DNA from: JAPWJZ01 sp966211335
Lineage (GTDB): Bacteria > Pseudomonadota > Alphaproteobacteria > Micavibrionales > UBA2020
Direction of reading: 5' to 3'
DNA: 64,000 nucleotides
Assembly (NCBI GenBank): GCA_966211335.1
Contig: CBIHNF010000005.1
Coordinates: forward strand, 62,001-126,000
Every line of letters begins with the position of its first letter. Positions within the stretch are counted from its first letter, which is position 1. The position numbers and the translations under genes are program-made. Positions 7,604 to 16,282 of this stretch are shown in pieces. Below the pieces are notes generated by a model. The model saw only the letters and a list, made by a program, of their open reading frames with translations, did not search any database and had not been told where the DNA came from.

Positions 7604-8956
7604 ATGAATGAACCCGCGGGATTTTTTACGCAACACGCCGACATCGACGCGCTTGAAACTTTTATCGTCGATATTAATGGCCAGCTGCGCGGCAAGAAAA
7701 TCCCCAAAAGCGGGTTTGATGATCTCTTCAAGTCCGGCGTGCGCATGCCGCTCTCGACCTTTGCATTCGATATTTTCGGCCAGGTGGTGATGTCTGCCGG
7801 CATGATTTCCGAGACTGGCGACAATGACGGCGTCTGCCGCCCCGATATCAAAACGCTGAAGCCTGTGCCCTGGATGGAGCGGCCGACAGCGCAGGTCATC
7901 ATGAGCATGTTCGACAGCCGCGGCAAAGCCTGCTTCGCCGATCCGCGTCAGGCACTGCAGCGCATACTCGACCTCTACGCCAAAAAAGGCTGGACGCCGG
8001 TTGTCGCGGTGGAGCTTGAATTCTACGTGATGGACGGCGTGCGCGATGAGCGTGGAAACCCCCAGCCGCCGAAATACCCGCGCACCGGCCGCCGCGTGCG
8101 CGATGCACAGGCGCTCTCCATCGCCGAGATTGAAGAGTTCGAAGTGGTGCTGGACGAGATGCGCGCCGCCTGCGATGCGCAGGGCATTCCCGCCGATGCG
8201 ACGATTTCCGAGAATGGTCCCGGCCAGTATGAAATCAACCTGCTGCACCACGGCGATGCGCTGCTGGCCGCCGACCAGTCCCTGATGCTCAAGCGCGCTG
8301 TGCGCGGCGTTGCCCGCCGCCACGGTATGGATGCGACCTTTATGGCGAAGCCCTATGCCAAACAATCCGGCAGCGGTATGCATGTGCATTTCAGCGTGCT
8401 GGATAAAAAGGGCAATAACATTTTCGCCGGCAAGGACCGCAAGGGCACGCCCGCGCTGCGGCAGGCGATTGCAGGGCTGCTCCGCTCCATGCCCGACTGC
8501 ACGGCAATCTTCGCGCCGAACTACAATTCCTACCGCCGCTTCGCCAAAAACTCCCATGCGCCGACGACAGTTTCATGGGGCTACGACAACCGCATGGCCG
8601 CCGTGCGCGTGCCGGAAAGCGGCCTTGCCGCAACGCGCATTGAACACCGCGTCGGCGGGGCGGATGCAAACCCCTATCTCATCTTGGCAGCCATGCTGGC
8701 AGGGGCTTATGACGGCCTCGTGCGCAAGCTCGACCCCGGCAAGCCTTTCTCCGGCGATGTTTATGCCTCCAACGCCAAGCGCCTGCCGGATAACTGGGAA
8801 GAGTCGCTGGCCGTCTTCGAAAAATCGAAATTCATCGGCAAATATTTCGGCAAGAATTTCCAAGGCATGTACCTTGCCTGCAAACGCCAGGAAAAGGCGC
8901 ATATCGAGCAGGAAGTCAGCAGTATCGAATATGATGCTTATTTAAGGGAGGTTTGA
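7604..8956 (+). CDS. puuA: Glutamine-synthetase-family gamma-glutamylpolyamine synthetase (PuuA-like)
   Basis: The 450-residue protein belongs to the glutamine synthetase family, and its context points to ligation of glutamate to putrescine or another amine with ATP. Family motifs are clear: VELEFYVMD (metal-binding Glu), ENGPGQYEINL, SGSGMHVHFSV, FAPNYNSYRRF and RIEHRVGGADANPYL. It lacks the adenylylation loop of GlnA-type enzymes and matches the length of PuuA and related short GS-like enzymes. The start at 7604 was chosen because homologues begin near this point; the frame is open to 7526. It is followed after 2 bases by a FAD-dependent oxidase of the PuuB type, reproducing the first two steps of the gamma-glutamyl putrescine pathway. 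Other GS-like amine ligases (for example glutamate-ethylamine type) cannot be excluded. Confidence 0.85.
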   Translation: MNEPAGFFTQHADIDALETFIVDINGQLRGKKIPKSGFDDLFKSGVRMPLSTFAFDIFGQVVMSAGMISETGDNDGVCRPDIKTLKPVPWMERPTAQVIMSMFDSRGKACFADPRQALQRILDLYAKKGWTPVVAVELEFYVMDGVRDERGNPQPPKYPRTGRRVRDAQALSIAEIEEFEVVLDEMRAACDAQGIPADATISENGPGQYEINLLHHGDALLAADQSLMLKRAVRGVARRHGMDATFMAKPYAKQSGSGMHVHFSVLDKKGNNIFAGKDRKGTPALRQAIAGLLRSMPDCTAIFAPNYNSYRRFAKNSHAPTTVSWGYDNRMAAVRVPESGLAATRIEHRVGGADANPYLILAAMLAGAYDGLVRKLDPGKPFSGDVYASNAKRLPDNWEESLAVFEKSKFIGKYFGKNFQGMYLACKRQEKAHIEQEVSSIEYDAYLREV

Positions 8957-8958
8957 TC

Positions 8959-10251
8959 ATGCCCTTGCAAGGAATTACAGACCATACGAAATCCTATTAC
9001 GCTTTCTCCGCCAATCCGCAGCCGGAGCGGCCGAAGCTGCAGGGCGAAGTAAAAGCGGATGTTTGCGTCGTCGGCGCTGGCTTTGCAGGTATCTCGACCG
9101 CGCTGCATCTGGCAGAACGCGGGCTTCGCGTTATCGTGCTGGAAGGCGTGAAGATCGGCTATGGCGCGTCGGGCCGCAACGGCGGGCAGATTGTGAATGG
9201 CTACAGCCGCGACTACGACACTATTCTAAGCCGCTACGGCAAGGATACCGCGACCGCACTGCTGAGCATGAGCTTCGAGGGAGGCGATATTATCCGTTCC
9301 CGCGTCGCGAAATACGATATTAAATGCGACTTGAAGCAGGGCGGCTTTTTTGCGGCCTTCACGCCGAAGCAGATGAAATTTCTGGAGCGCCGCCGCGAAG
9401 TCTGGGCCATGGCGGGGCATACGGATGTCGAGATGCTGGACGCTGCCGGCACGAAAAAAGTGGCGGACACCGACCTCTACATCGGCGGCCTTCTCGACAA
9501 CAAGGGCGGGCATATCCACCCGCTTAACCTTGTGCTGGGGCAGGCGGCGGCTTTTGAATCGCTCGGCGGAAAAATTTACGAGCATTCCATTGTCACGCGC
9601 ATCGACAAGGGCGAAAGGCCTGCCGTCTATACGGCCGACGGCGTTGTTCGCGCCGATAAAATTGTCGTCTGCGGCAACGCCTATATCGGCGACGCAGTGC
9701 CTGAACTCAGCCCGCGTTTTATGTCCGTCTCCAGCCAGATCGTGGTAACGGAAGTTTTGGGCGCGGAAGTCACGGACAAAATGATGCCCGGCGACCACTG
9801 TCTGGAAGACTGCAATTACCTGCTCGATTATTACCGTATCACCGGCGACAAGCGGCTGCTGTTCGGTGGCGGCGTGGTGTATTCCGGCGCGGAACCGTCC
9901 GACATTAAAAAACGCCTTGTGCCGCATATCGAGAAAACCTTCCCGCACCTCAAGGGCCGCAAGATCGATTTTGCCTGGAGCGGCAACTTCGCCCTCACCT
10001 TAACCCGCATGCCGCATATCGGTAGATTGTCGAACACTGTTTATTTCATCCACGGCGACAGCGGCCATGGCGTGACGACGACACATCTACTAGGCCGCCT
10101 GACGGCCGAGGCGATTTTCATGCAGATGTCGCGCTACGACGTTTTCACCAGCATGCGCAATTACCCGTTCCCGGGTGGCCGCGCCTTCCGCGTGCCGCTG
10201 ACGGCCATGGGTGCCTGGTACTATGCGATGAAAGAAAAACTGGGGCTTTAA
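8959..10251 (+). CDS. puuB: FAD-dependent gamma-glutamylputrescine oxidase-like enzyme (PuuB-like)
   Basis: The 430-residue flavoprotein of the DAO family carries the N-terminal dinucleotide-binding fold VCVVGAGFAGISTALHLAERG (split at the FAD loop), the family hallmark GYGASGRNGGQIVNGYS and a C-terminal FAD-contacting stretch FIHGDSGHGVTTTHLLG. PuuB enzymes oxidise the amino end of a gamma-glutamylated amine to an aldehyde, releasing ammonia and hydrogen peroxide. The ATG at 8959 has GGGAGG 7 bases before it. The gene starts 2 bases after the PuuA-like gene, so the two are co-translated. The later genes of the Escherichia coli pathway (puuC, puuD) are not in this window, so completion of the route would need enzymes encoded elsewhere. 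Confidence 0.87.
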   Translation: MPLQGITDHTKSYYAFSANPQPERPKLQGEVKADVCVVGAGFAGISTALHLAERGLRVIVLEGVKIGYGASGRNGGQIVNGYSRDYDTILSRYGKDTATALLSMSFEGGDIIRSRVAKYDIKCDLKQGGFFAAFTPKQMKFLERRREVWAMAGHTDVEMLDAAGTKKVADTDLYIGGLLDNKGGHIHPLNLVLGQAAAFESLGGKIYEHSIVTRIDKGERPAVYTADGVVRADKIVVCGNAYIGDAVPELSPRFMSVSSQIVVTEVLGAEVTDKMMPGDHCLEDCNYLLDYYRITGDKRLLFGGGVVYSGAEPSDIKKRLVPHIEKTFPHLKGRKIDFAWSGNFALTLTRMPHIGRLSNTVYFIHGDSGHGVTTTHLLGRLTAEAIFMQMSRYDVFTSMRNYPFPGGRAFRVPLTAMGAWYYAMKEKLGL

Positions 10252-10252
10252 A

Positions 10253-10636
10253 TCAAACGACCTTCGTCATCACGAGCTTGGTCTCGACGGGGCCGTGGTG
10301 GATATTGCCATGTAGAACCAGCCGGCCGTCCTCACGCCGAACGTGCAGATATGTCTTGTATGTCATCATCCCCTTGGTGGGGTTGCCGTTCTCGTCCTTG
10401 ATGAACTTTTCCTTGTCCTGCGAATGGCTGGGATCGATGGTCGATTTCATCCAGACGCCGCCGTCCGCCGAGATGGTGAATTCGCTTTCCCAGATAAAAC
10501 CGTTCTTGTCCTTGCGGAAGGTAAAGCCGTTCTTTATCTCCGTCCGGCCGTCGCCATTGACGATATGCGGCCCACCGTCGTCGGTTTCGGTGTGAATATC
10601 GTAAATGCCGTCAATTTCTTCGAGCGTTAGGGCCAA
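10253..10636 (-). CDS. Small conserved hypothetical protein with a TTG start
   Basis: The product is 127 residues, soluble and rich in charged and beta-prone segments (for example EIKNGFTFRKDKNGFIWESEF). I do not recognise a family; the pattern of alternating strands suggests a small beta-barrel or lipocalin-like fold, which is inference. The frame stays open through dnaX on the opposite strand, but protein-like composition begins only here. The TTG at 10636 has CCGGAG 8 bases before it, and a sigma-70-type promoter (TTGCCA, 18-base spacer, TATTAT) lies just upstream, giving a leader of about 20 bases. It converges on the PuuB-like gene, ending 1 base away from it, and diverges from dnaX. Confidence 0.7.
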   Translation of the reverse strand: MALTLEEIDGIYDIHTETDDGGPHIVNGDGRTEIKNGFTFRKDKNGFIWESEFTISADGGVWMKSTIDPSHSQDKEKFIKDENGNPTKGMMTYKTYLHVRREDGRLVLHGNIHHGPVETKLVMTKVV

Positions 10637-10663
10637 GGGAAAACTCCGGATTATCCAAGGAAT

Positions 10664-10693
10664 ATAATAGTATGCGCGGGGTCGAACTGGCAA
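10664..10693 (-). promoter_or_regulatory. Promoter of the small TTG-start gene
   Basis: On the minus strand TTGCCA (10693-10688) and TATTAT (10669-10664) are separated by 18 bases. The predicted transcript would begin about 20 bases before the TTG start at 10636. Confidence 0.5.
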
Positions 10694-10702
10694 GCGGCGC
10701 CG

Positions 10703-10733
10703 GTTTTCAATAACGCCACTAACGTTTGAAAAC
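10703..10733. promoter_or_regulatory. Inverted repeat upstream of dnaX
   Basis: GTTTTCAA (10703-10710) and TTGAAAAC (10726-10733) are perfect 8-base arms whose centres are 23 bases apart. The right arm overlaps a possible dnaX -35 box (TTGAAA), followed after a short 15-base spacer by TATATT. It could be an operator or only a coincidental palindrome. Confidence 0.3.
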
Positions 10734-10771
10734 GGGTTTTGAATCCTATATTCTTTTGAAGCTTCCAGAAC

Positions 10772-12472
10772 ATGAAAGGGCTCCCCTTGGCCAAAGCAAC
10801 CACTCCTGCCACGCCGGCGCAAAAACATGACGCCGAATACCGCGTTCTCGCCCGCAAATACCGCCCGAAGAATTTTGCCGAGCTCAAGGGGCAGGATGCG
10901 CTGGTGCGCACCCTCACGAACGCGATTGAAAGCGGCCGCATTGCCCATGCCTTTATGCTGACCGGCGTCCGCGGCGTCGGCAAGACGACCACCGCACGCA
11001 TCATCGCCCGCGCCCTCAACTGCGAAAAGGGCCCGACCGTCACCCCCTGCGGCACCTGCGAGCAGTGCCGCGCGATTTCCGAAGACCGCCATGTCGATGT
11101 GCTGGAGATGGATGCGGCGTCCCACACCGGCGTCGACAATATCCGTGACCTGATCGACACCGTGCAATACGCGCCTGTGTCCGGCCGCTATAAAGTCTTC
11201 ATCATCGACGAGGTGCATATGCTGTCGAAGGGCGCGTTCAACGCGCTCCTGAAAACGCTGGAAGAGCCGCCGCTGCATGTGAAATTCGTCTTTGCGACGA
11301 CCGAAATCCGCAAAGTACCCGTGACTGTCTTGTCTCGCTGCCAGCGCTTTGACCTGAAACGCATCGATGCAGGCCTGCTGGAAAGCTATTTCAGCGAGTT
11401 GCTGGTGAAGGAAAACGTGAAAGCGGAGCAGGGCGCTGTCGCGCTCATCGCCCGCGCCGCCGATGGTTCCGCCCGCGATGGCTTGAGCTTACTTGACCAA
11501 GGCATTTCGCGGGAGCCGCAAGGCCTTACCGAAAACGCCGTGCGAGAAATGCTGGGCCTTGTCGATCGCTCCGTTACCCATGATCTTTACGAAGCGCTCA
11601 TGAAGGGCGATACGCCCGCCATGCTGGCGCTGCTCGACAATTTCTACAAGAACGGCGCGGATCCCCTGCAGATTTTGCAGGATCTGCTGGAGCTGACGCA
11701 TTACCTGACCAAGTCAAAAGTCAGCCCCGATGCCGCGAAAGACCAAGCGCTGCCGGAAGCCGAACGCATTCGCGGCACGGCCCTTGCGCAAACCCTGTCT
11801 ATCCCCGTTCTCACCCGCAACTGGCAGATGCTGTTGAAGGGCGTCTCGGAAGTGCAGCACGCCTCCCGCCCGCAGCAGGCGCTGGAAATGGTGCTGATCC
11901 GCCTTGTCTATGCGTCAGACCAGCCGACGCCCGGCGATGTGCTGAAACAGTTGAAAGACGGCTCGACCGTCAGCATGGGCGGCGGTGCCGTACCTTCCGG
12001 TGGCGCGCCGAAGGGTACCACCATCATGCGCAGCGTCGGGGGTGCCATAGCCTCTACACAGGCGGTATCGCAACAGGCCCTATCCACCGACACCGAAACC
12101 GGCCTCCGCATCGCGCTCAACAGTTTTGAAGACGTCGCAGCGCTGTTCCAGCAGAAGCGGGAAGCGCTGATACACGCCAATATCGTAAATTACATCCACC
12201 CTGTGAAATTCCAGCAGGGGCACCTTGCGATCCGCCTGAAAGAAAACGCGCCGCAGGCCCTTATCGGCCAGCTGTCCGACAAACTGAACCTCTGGACGGG
12301 GGAGCGCTGGGTGATCAGCACCTCGCGCGAAGCGGGCGACCCGACACTGGCGGAGCGCAACCAGCAGGCGGCGAAAACCGAGCAGGAAGATGTTGCCGCC
12401 AGCCCCGTCGTCGCTGAGGTCCTGAAGCTGTTCCCTTCCGCCAAAATCATTGAAATCCGCAAAAAGCCTTAA
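10772..12472 (+). CDS. dnaX: DNA polymerase III subunit gamma/tau
   Basis: The 566-residue protein is the clamp-loader ATPase of the replicative polymerase. The N-terminal AAA+ module shows Walker A at residues 65-72 (GVRGVGKT), the four-cysteine zinc site (CEKGPTVTPCGTCEQC), Walker B with DEVHML, and the sensor-1/arginine-finger region TTEIRKVPVTVLSRCQRF. The C-terminal third (about 390 on) is a Gly/Ala-rich linker followed by a tau-like domain V segment ending near the C-terminus. No clear A-AAA-AAG slippery site was seen, so a programmed-frameshift gamma form is not supported. Its 3' end overlaps the last codon of the convergent ankyrin gene by 4 bases. YbaB, the usual next gene, follows only after two inserted ankyrin genes on the other strand. 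Confidence 0.97.
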   Translation: MKGLPLAKATTPATPAQKHDAEYRVLARKYRPKNFAELKGQDALVRTLTNAIESGRIAHAFMLTGVRGVGKTTTARIIARALNCEKGPTVTPCGTCEQCRAISEDRHVDVLEMDAASHTGVDNIRDLIDTVQYAPVSGRYKVFIIDEVHMLSKGAFNALLKTLEEPPLHVKFVFATTEIRKVPVTVLSRCQRFDLKRIDAGLLESYFSELLVKENVKAEQGAVALIARAADGSARDGLSLLDQGISREPQGLTENAVREMLGLVDRSVTHDLYEALMKGDTPAMLALLDNFYKNGADPLQILQDLLELTHYLTKSKVSPDAAKDQALPEAERIRGTALAQTLSIPVLTRNWQMLLKGVSEVQHASRPQQALEMVLIRLVYASDQPTPGDVLKQLKDGSTVSMGGGAVPSGGAPKGTTIMRSVGGAIASTQAVSQQALSTDTETGLRIALNSFEDVAALFQQKREALIHANIVNYIHPVKFQQGHLAIRLKENAPQALIGQLSDKLNLWTGERWVISTSREAGDPTLAERNQQAAKTEQEDVAASPVVAEVLKLFPSAKIIEIRKKP

Positions 12473-13440
12473 GCCGCCGGCGCTTTGAACCGCGTGGTGC
12501 GCAGGGGCTTAAGCTTGCGCGTGATGCCTTCGTGGAAAATCTCCACACGCATGGGCTCCCGTGCGTAATTCTTGTCGCGCGCCGCGCTGGAGATATAGTC
12601 CAGAAGCTCCGGCTTTGCGCCAGACTGCCGCAGCATGTCTTCCAGCGTCTGGCCATTATTGTCCCGAGCATCTATCCAAGCGCGCTTGTGCAGCAGCCGC
12701 TCCACCATGTTCAGGTTGTTGAAGCTTGAGGTTTCAAGCGCAAGGTAATGCAGCGCCGTGCGGCCGTCCTTGTCGCGGGCATTGATGTCCAGTTTCTCGT
12801 CCAGCATCCAGCCGATGGCTGTCGTATTGCCGCAGCGCGCGGCTTCCATGAGCATCGTCTGGCCATTATTGGTGACGGAATGGATGTCGCCGCCACTCTC
12901 TTTCGCATGGGCGATGTTTTCGGCAGCACCGTTATAAATGGCAAAAAACAGCGGTGTACGCCCCAAATCATCCCGGTCAGTCATGGATGCACCGCGGTTC
13001 AACAGTTCCTGCGCAAAATTGCGGCTGTTGCGGTAGAATGCCTGCATGAGGGGTGTTACGCCATCGACCGGCTGGTATTTTGCGCCATTGTCGATCAGTG
13101 CGAGCGCGACCGTGTGATCATGGTTTTCAAGCGCAAGCGAAAGCAGCGGCGAAAAACCGGTGCTCTCGTCATTCAGCGGCTTCGTGTTGCGCGCCTGCAA
13201 GTAATTAAAGCAATTGCCGCGCTGCCCTGCAACGGCGTGGAAAATACCCTCCCGCTCCTGCGTTCCTGACGCAGACTGCAGGGGAGCGGTGGCGTCAAGC
13301 AGGCGCGGTTCCTGCGTCAGAAGATGCGCCAGCATTGAACTGTTATCATCGTTTATTGCTGCGAAATAGGCCGTTTTTTGTTCTGGTGTATAGGTCGTGG
13401 CCGCCGAGGCTTTGTTGAAATGCCCGAGGAGGTTTTTCAT
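12469..13440 (-). CDS. Ankyrin-repeat protein
   Basis: The 323-residue protein consists mainly of ankyrin repeats (residues about 25-270), with repeat consensus pieces such as GVTPLMQAFYRNSRNFAQELLNRGA, DDLGRTPLFFAIYNGAAENIAHAKESGGD (each interrupted here by the next helix) and DGRTALHYLALETS. It has no signal peptide or membrane segment, so it is probably a cytoplasmic scaffold or, less likely, a secreted effector. The C-terminal 50 residues are basic and end in KPLRTTRFKAPAA. Its ATG overlaps the stop of the upstream ankyrin gene (ATGA), so the two are translationally coupled and probably work together. The binding partner is unknown. Confidence 0.85.
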   Translation of the reverse strand: MKNLLGHFNKASAATTYTPEQKTAYFAAINDDNSSMLAHLLTQEPRLLDATAPLQSASGTQEREGIFHAVAGQRGNCFNYLQARNTKPLNDESTGFSPLLSLALENHDHTVALALIDNGAKYQPVDGVTPLMQAFYRNSRNFAQELLNRGASMTDRDDLGRTPLFFAIYNGAAENIAHAKESGGDIHSVTNNGQTMLMEAARCGNTTAIGWMLDEKLDINARDKDGRTALHYLALETSSFNNLNMVERLLHKRAWIDARDNNGQTLEDMLRQSGAKPELLDYISSAARDKNYAREPMRVEIFHEGITRKLKPLRTTRFKAPAA

Positions 13441-14135
13441 CCCGACAGCTTCGCCTGGCTGATCTTCTGCGCAAGGCGCTTGATGGCCTCGGAATTGTCG
13501 TCTTCCGTCTTGATGCTTTTAATGCGCTGCAGAAGGGGGTCTTTCTCGGCGGCTTCGCGCTTTTTCTGTTCTTCGGCTGCGAGAGCCTGACGCGCTGTCT
13601 GGTCGACCGCGGCGGCTTCAAGGATGGTCACAATCTCGTCATAGCCGTTATCGCGCGCGTATTCGACGGCGGCGACGCCTTCGCTGTCTTTCACCAACAC
13701 ATCGGCGCCATAGCGCACCAGCAGGGCGACTGTATTTTTGAAGCCATGTGCCGCCGCCGACATCAACGCAGTATGGCCGTTGTTGTTGACGTGGTTCACG
13801 TCCGCATCGGCCTGCAGCAGCATTTCGGCGATCACGGCTTTGCCGGCGAAGGCTGCGAACATGAGAGCGGTCGAGCCGTTGGGATTTTGGTCGTCGATAT
13901 TGTTGGTGGCCTTCGTCAACACCCAGGCAGCCTCGCGGCTGCCTTCGCGCGCGGCGTACATAAGACCCGTCATGCCTTCTTCGCTTTTCCAGCTGGTGGC
14001 GTTTTCGTTATCCATCACCAGCTTCAAGACGCCGGTCGCATCATTCGTGGTGGCGGAGGCAAACAGGCGCAGGGCTTCCGGTGGCGCTTTTTGCGCGGCG
14101 GCATTAAAACTGGCGGCGTTTTTCTCGACAGCCAT
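13437..14135 (-). CDS. Ankyrin-repeat protein, first gene of an ankyrin pair
   Basis: The protein has about 232 residues with four to five ankyrin repeats (about 25-160), for example GMTGLMYAAREGSREAAWVL, NGSTALMFAAFAGKAVIAEMLL and NGHTALMSAAAHGFKNTVALLV. The repeats are followed by a charged helix that resembles a coiled coil (EEQKKREAAEKDPLLQRIKS). No export signal is visible. I place the start at the ATG at 14135; an ATG at 14147 in the same frame is possible. It is coupled to the downstream ankyrin gene by a 4-base ATGA overlap. The pair is inserted between dnaX and ybaB on the opposite strand. Function is unknown beyond protein binding by ankyrin repeats. Confidence 0.85.
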   Translation of the reverse strand: MAVEKNAASFNAAAQKAPPEALRLFASATTNDATGVLKLVMDNENATSWKSEEGMTGLMYAAREGSREAAWVLTKATNNIDDQNPNGSTALMFAAFAGKAVIAEMLLQADADVNHVNNNGHTALMSAAAHGFKNTVALLVRYGADVLVKDSEGVAAVEYARDNGYDEIVTILEAAAVDQTARQALAAEEQKKREAAEKDPLLQRIKSIKTEDDNSEAIKRLAQKISQAKLSG

Positions 14136-14273
14136 GGTGCAACACATACCCTGTTTAAAGTCTTTTTATAAGTGGCGTAATTTACCATAAGCGTTGGATA
14201 AATTGCAACCGGAAAGCATAAGAACCTGTAATAAACCAATAAAAACAAGGGTTTGCCATTGCGCGATAACGGA

Positions 14274-14302
14274 TTGACTCGAAGGTCGGTGGGCTTTAAT
14301 TC
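14274..14302 (+). promoter_or_regulatory. Sigma-70-type promoter upstream of ybaB
   Basis: TTGACT (14274-14279) and TAATTC (14297-14302) are 17 bases apart. The transcript would start about 45 bases before the GTG start of ybaB. The region is the divergent gap between the ankyrin pair and ybaB. Confidence 0.5.
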
Positions 14303-14355
14303 TTAACCCAATCAACATTCACTAAACAGCGCCGAACCCCGAACAGGAAACACCC

Positions 14356-14679
14356 GTGACCAATATCATCCAGATGATGCAGAAAGCCAAAAAGTTCAAA
14401 CAGGAGATGCAAGACCTGCAGGAACGGTTGCAGAAAATGGAAGTGGCGGGCCAGGCAGGCAACGGCCTTGTCACCTGCGTCATCACTGGCCGGCATGAAT
14501 TGAAATCGCTGAAGATCAACCCCTCCATCATCAAGGCGGAAGAAGCCGATGTGCTGGAAGACCTCGTCATCGCCGCCGTGAACGATGCGCGCGCCAAAGC
14601 CGAAAAAGAAATGACCGAGCAGACCCAGAAGCTGGTGAGCGACATGGGCCTGCCGCCGAATATGGACCTGCCTTTTTAA
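14356..14679 (+). CDS. ybaB: YbaB/EbfC-family nucleoid-associated protein
   Basis: The 107-residue protein is a small DNA-binding protein that forms homodimers with a tweezer-like shape and is thought to bind DNA with little sequence preference. The hallmarks are the N-terminal amphipathic helix (MMQKAKKFKQEMQDLQERL), the central strands VTCVITGRHELKSLKINPS and the C-terminal helix and tail ending in GLPPNMDLPF. The start is GTG at 14356, with AGGAA about 8 bases before it. In many bacteria ybaB lies between dnaX and recR; here dnaX is upstream but separated by two ankyrin genes, and recR does not follow. The next gene, 24 bases downstream, is a hypothetical protein probably in the same transcript. 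Confidence 0.95.
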   Translation: MTNIIQMMQKAKKFKQEMQDLQERLQKMEVAGQAGNGLVTCVITGRHELKSLKINPSIIKAEEADVLEDLVIAAVNDARAKAEKEMTEQTQKLVSDMGLPPNMDLPF

Positions 14680-14703
14680 TCCCTTTTAATCAGGAGATTT
14701 ATA

Positions 14704-15318
14704 ATGCCTTTTGAATACGCAACCTCCGGTCTTCCCGCCAACGACCGCTGGCAGATCGCGACCGAAATCTGCAACCAGTGGCTGAACCAGAACATGTCGA
14801 TGTTCGGGCCGGAACGCATTGCCAGCTTCATGCACAACCAGCCGGTTGCCGCCGCGAAACGCATCATTGAAAACTGCCCGGATTACTCGGAAGAATCTGT
14901 CACGCTCGCGCTGCTCGGCCCCGCGAAATCGACGCTGGTCGCCAACCCGGAAACGGAAAAAGCCGCCCGCAATATTTTCGGCGACCGCGCCGTTGACCTG
15001 CTGCACGCCATGGCCGAACCCGCCAAGGGCGATGCGGAGATGACGCGCGATGCAACCCGCATCTTTATCGTCGAAGGCGTCTCCACCATGAGCGACCAGA
15101 TGATCGGCCGCGCGAAAATCGACCGTTTCCACGAAACCCGCTGGAATATCCTGAATGATCTCGAGCGCAACTTCGCGACCGTGAAGGGCGAGAACCCGGG
15201 CCTCGATGCGATCTTTGAAGACGCCGCCAAAAAATCTCATGAGGCCTTGAGCGCCCTCGACAAGGCGGCGAAACTTGCGGGAAAGACGGGGTTTAAACCG
15301 CCGGTGAATCCGCACTGA
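14704..15318 (+). CDS. Hypothetical soluble protein downstream of ybaB
   Basis: The product is 204 residues with no signal peptide or membrane segment. I do not recognise a family. It appears largely alpha-helical, with conserved-looking segments such as ERIASFMHNQPVAAAKRIIE and a C-terminal helical region ending in LDKAAKLAGKTGFKPPVNPH. The ATG at 14704 is preceded by AGGAG 7 bases upstream. The gene lies 24 bases after ybaB and is followed by a good intrinsic terminator, so ybaB and this gene form a two-gene unit. A role linked to the nucleoid or to replication is possible from position only. Confidence 0.8.
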   Translation: MPFEYATSGLPANDRWQIATEICNQWLNQNMSMFGPERIASFMHNQPVAAAKRIIENCPDYSEESVTLALLGPAKSTLVANPETEKAARNIFGDRAVDLLHAMAEPAKGDAEMTRDATRIFIVEGVSTMSDQMIGRAKIDRFHETRWNILNDLERNFATVKGENPGLDAIFEDAAKKSHEALSALDKAAKLAGKTGFKPPVNPH

Positions 15319-15340
15319 TGTCGTTCGCTTGATCGTTTCA

Positions 15341-15375
15341 AAACAGCCCGTGGGTTTTGCCTGCGGGCTGTTTTA
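15341..15375 (+). terminator. Intrinsic terminator after the ybaB unit
   Basis: AAACAGCCCG pairs with CGGGCTGTTT around a 14-base loop, and the stem is followed by a TTTTATTT run. It lies 22 bases after the hypothetical gene stop and well before xthA. Confidence 0.85.
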
Positions 15376-15478
15376 TTTCAGCGCAAGCTATTGATAAGGC
15401 TTGTTATTATAACACTTCTCTTTACCATATTTTGCAGTACACTCTCGCTCATTCAAAAGAAACAAGGCAACATCACCC

Positions 15479-16282
15479 ATGCGCATCGTCACCTGGAACA
15501 TCAACTCTGTCCGGCTCCGCATCGACCTCGTCCTGAAAATGGCGCAGCAGCTGCAGCCCGATGTGCTGTGCCTGCAGGAAACCAAAACGCCGGATGAATT
15601 TTTTCCCGTTGATGCGCTGACGGGCGCGGGCTACGCGCACCACCACTTCAACGGCATGAAGGGCTATAACGGCGTCGCCATTTTCTCCAAGCTGCCTTTG
15701 GACGACAAGCAGGTGCACAAGCGCGTCGGCAAAACGGACTCCCGCCATATCTCCGCCAAGGTGAAACGCAAGGGCGGCGCTTTCGAGCTGCACAATATTT
15801 ATATTCCTGCCGGCGGCGACCTGCCGGATCCGGTCGAGAATGAAAAATTCAAGCATAAGCTCGACTTCTATGACGAGCTGGCGAAATGGTTCCCGAAGGA
15901 GCGTTCGGCGAAAGACGCGATGATTGCCGTGGGCGACCTCAACGTCGCGCCGCTGGAACATGACGTCTGGGATCACAAGAAGATGCTCAAAATCGTCTCC
16001 CACACGCCGATCGAGGTCGAGAAGTTCAAGAAGCTGCAGGAGTCGATTGGCTGGATTGATGCCATCCGCCATTTCGTGCCCGAAGATGAAAAGCTGTATT
16101 CATGGTGGAGTTACCGCGCCGCCGACTGGGCAGCGTCTGACCGCGGCCGCCGGCTTGACCATATCCTTGTGACGCCGAAGCTGAAAAGCGCGCTCGCATC
16201 TCACAGCATTTTGCGCGACACGCGCGGCTGGGAACGCACCTCCGACCACGTGCCGGTCATTCTTGACCTGAAGGACGCCTGA
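15479..16282 (+). CDS. xthA: Exodeoxyribonuclease III / AP endonuclease
   Basis: The 267-residue protein belongs to the exonuclease-endonuclease-phosphatase family and cuts DNA 5' to abasic sites and trims 3' ends in base-excision repair. It begins MRIVTWNINSVR and contains LCLQETKTPDE (catalytic Glu), GYNGVAIFSK, VGDLNVAPLEHDVWD (Asp-Asn pair), WWSYR and RGRRLDHILVTPKL and ends with TSDHVPVILDL (catalytic Asp-His). The length is that of E. coli XthA. A terminator separates it from the upstream genes, so it has its own promoter. Its stop overlaps the start of the following ankyrin gene (TGATG), an unusual pairing. Confidence 0.96.
   Translation: MRIVTWNINSVRLRIDLVLKMAQQLQPDVLCLQETKTPDEFFPVDALTGAGYAHHHFNGMKGYNGVAIFSKLPLDDKQVHKRVGKTDSRHISAKVKRKGGAFELHNIYIPAGGDLPDPVENEKFKHKLDFYDELAKWFPKERSAKDAMIAVGDLNVAPLEHDVWDHKKMLKIVSHTPIEVEKFKKLQESIGWIDAIRHFVPEDEKLYSWWSYRAADWAASDRGRRLDHILVTPKLKSALASHSILRDTRGWERTSDHVPVILDLKDA

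Noticed and set aside
10637..10771. Small signal-recognition-particle RNA upstream of dnaX
   Set aside because: In some alphaproteobacteria it occurs here, but the conserved GGAAG/CAGC core of the RNA was not found.
10637..11278. Upstream extension of the 10253 minus-strand frame over dnaX
   Set aside because: It lies antisense to conserved dnaX codons and has no protein-like features; a TTG with SD and promoter gives a better start.
10772..12472. Programmed frameshift producing a gamma form of DnaX
   Set aside because: I could not see an A-AAA-AAG-like slippery site with a following hairpin.
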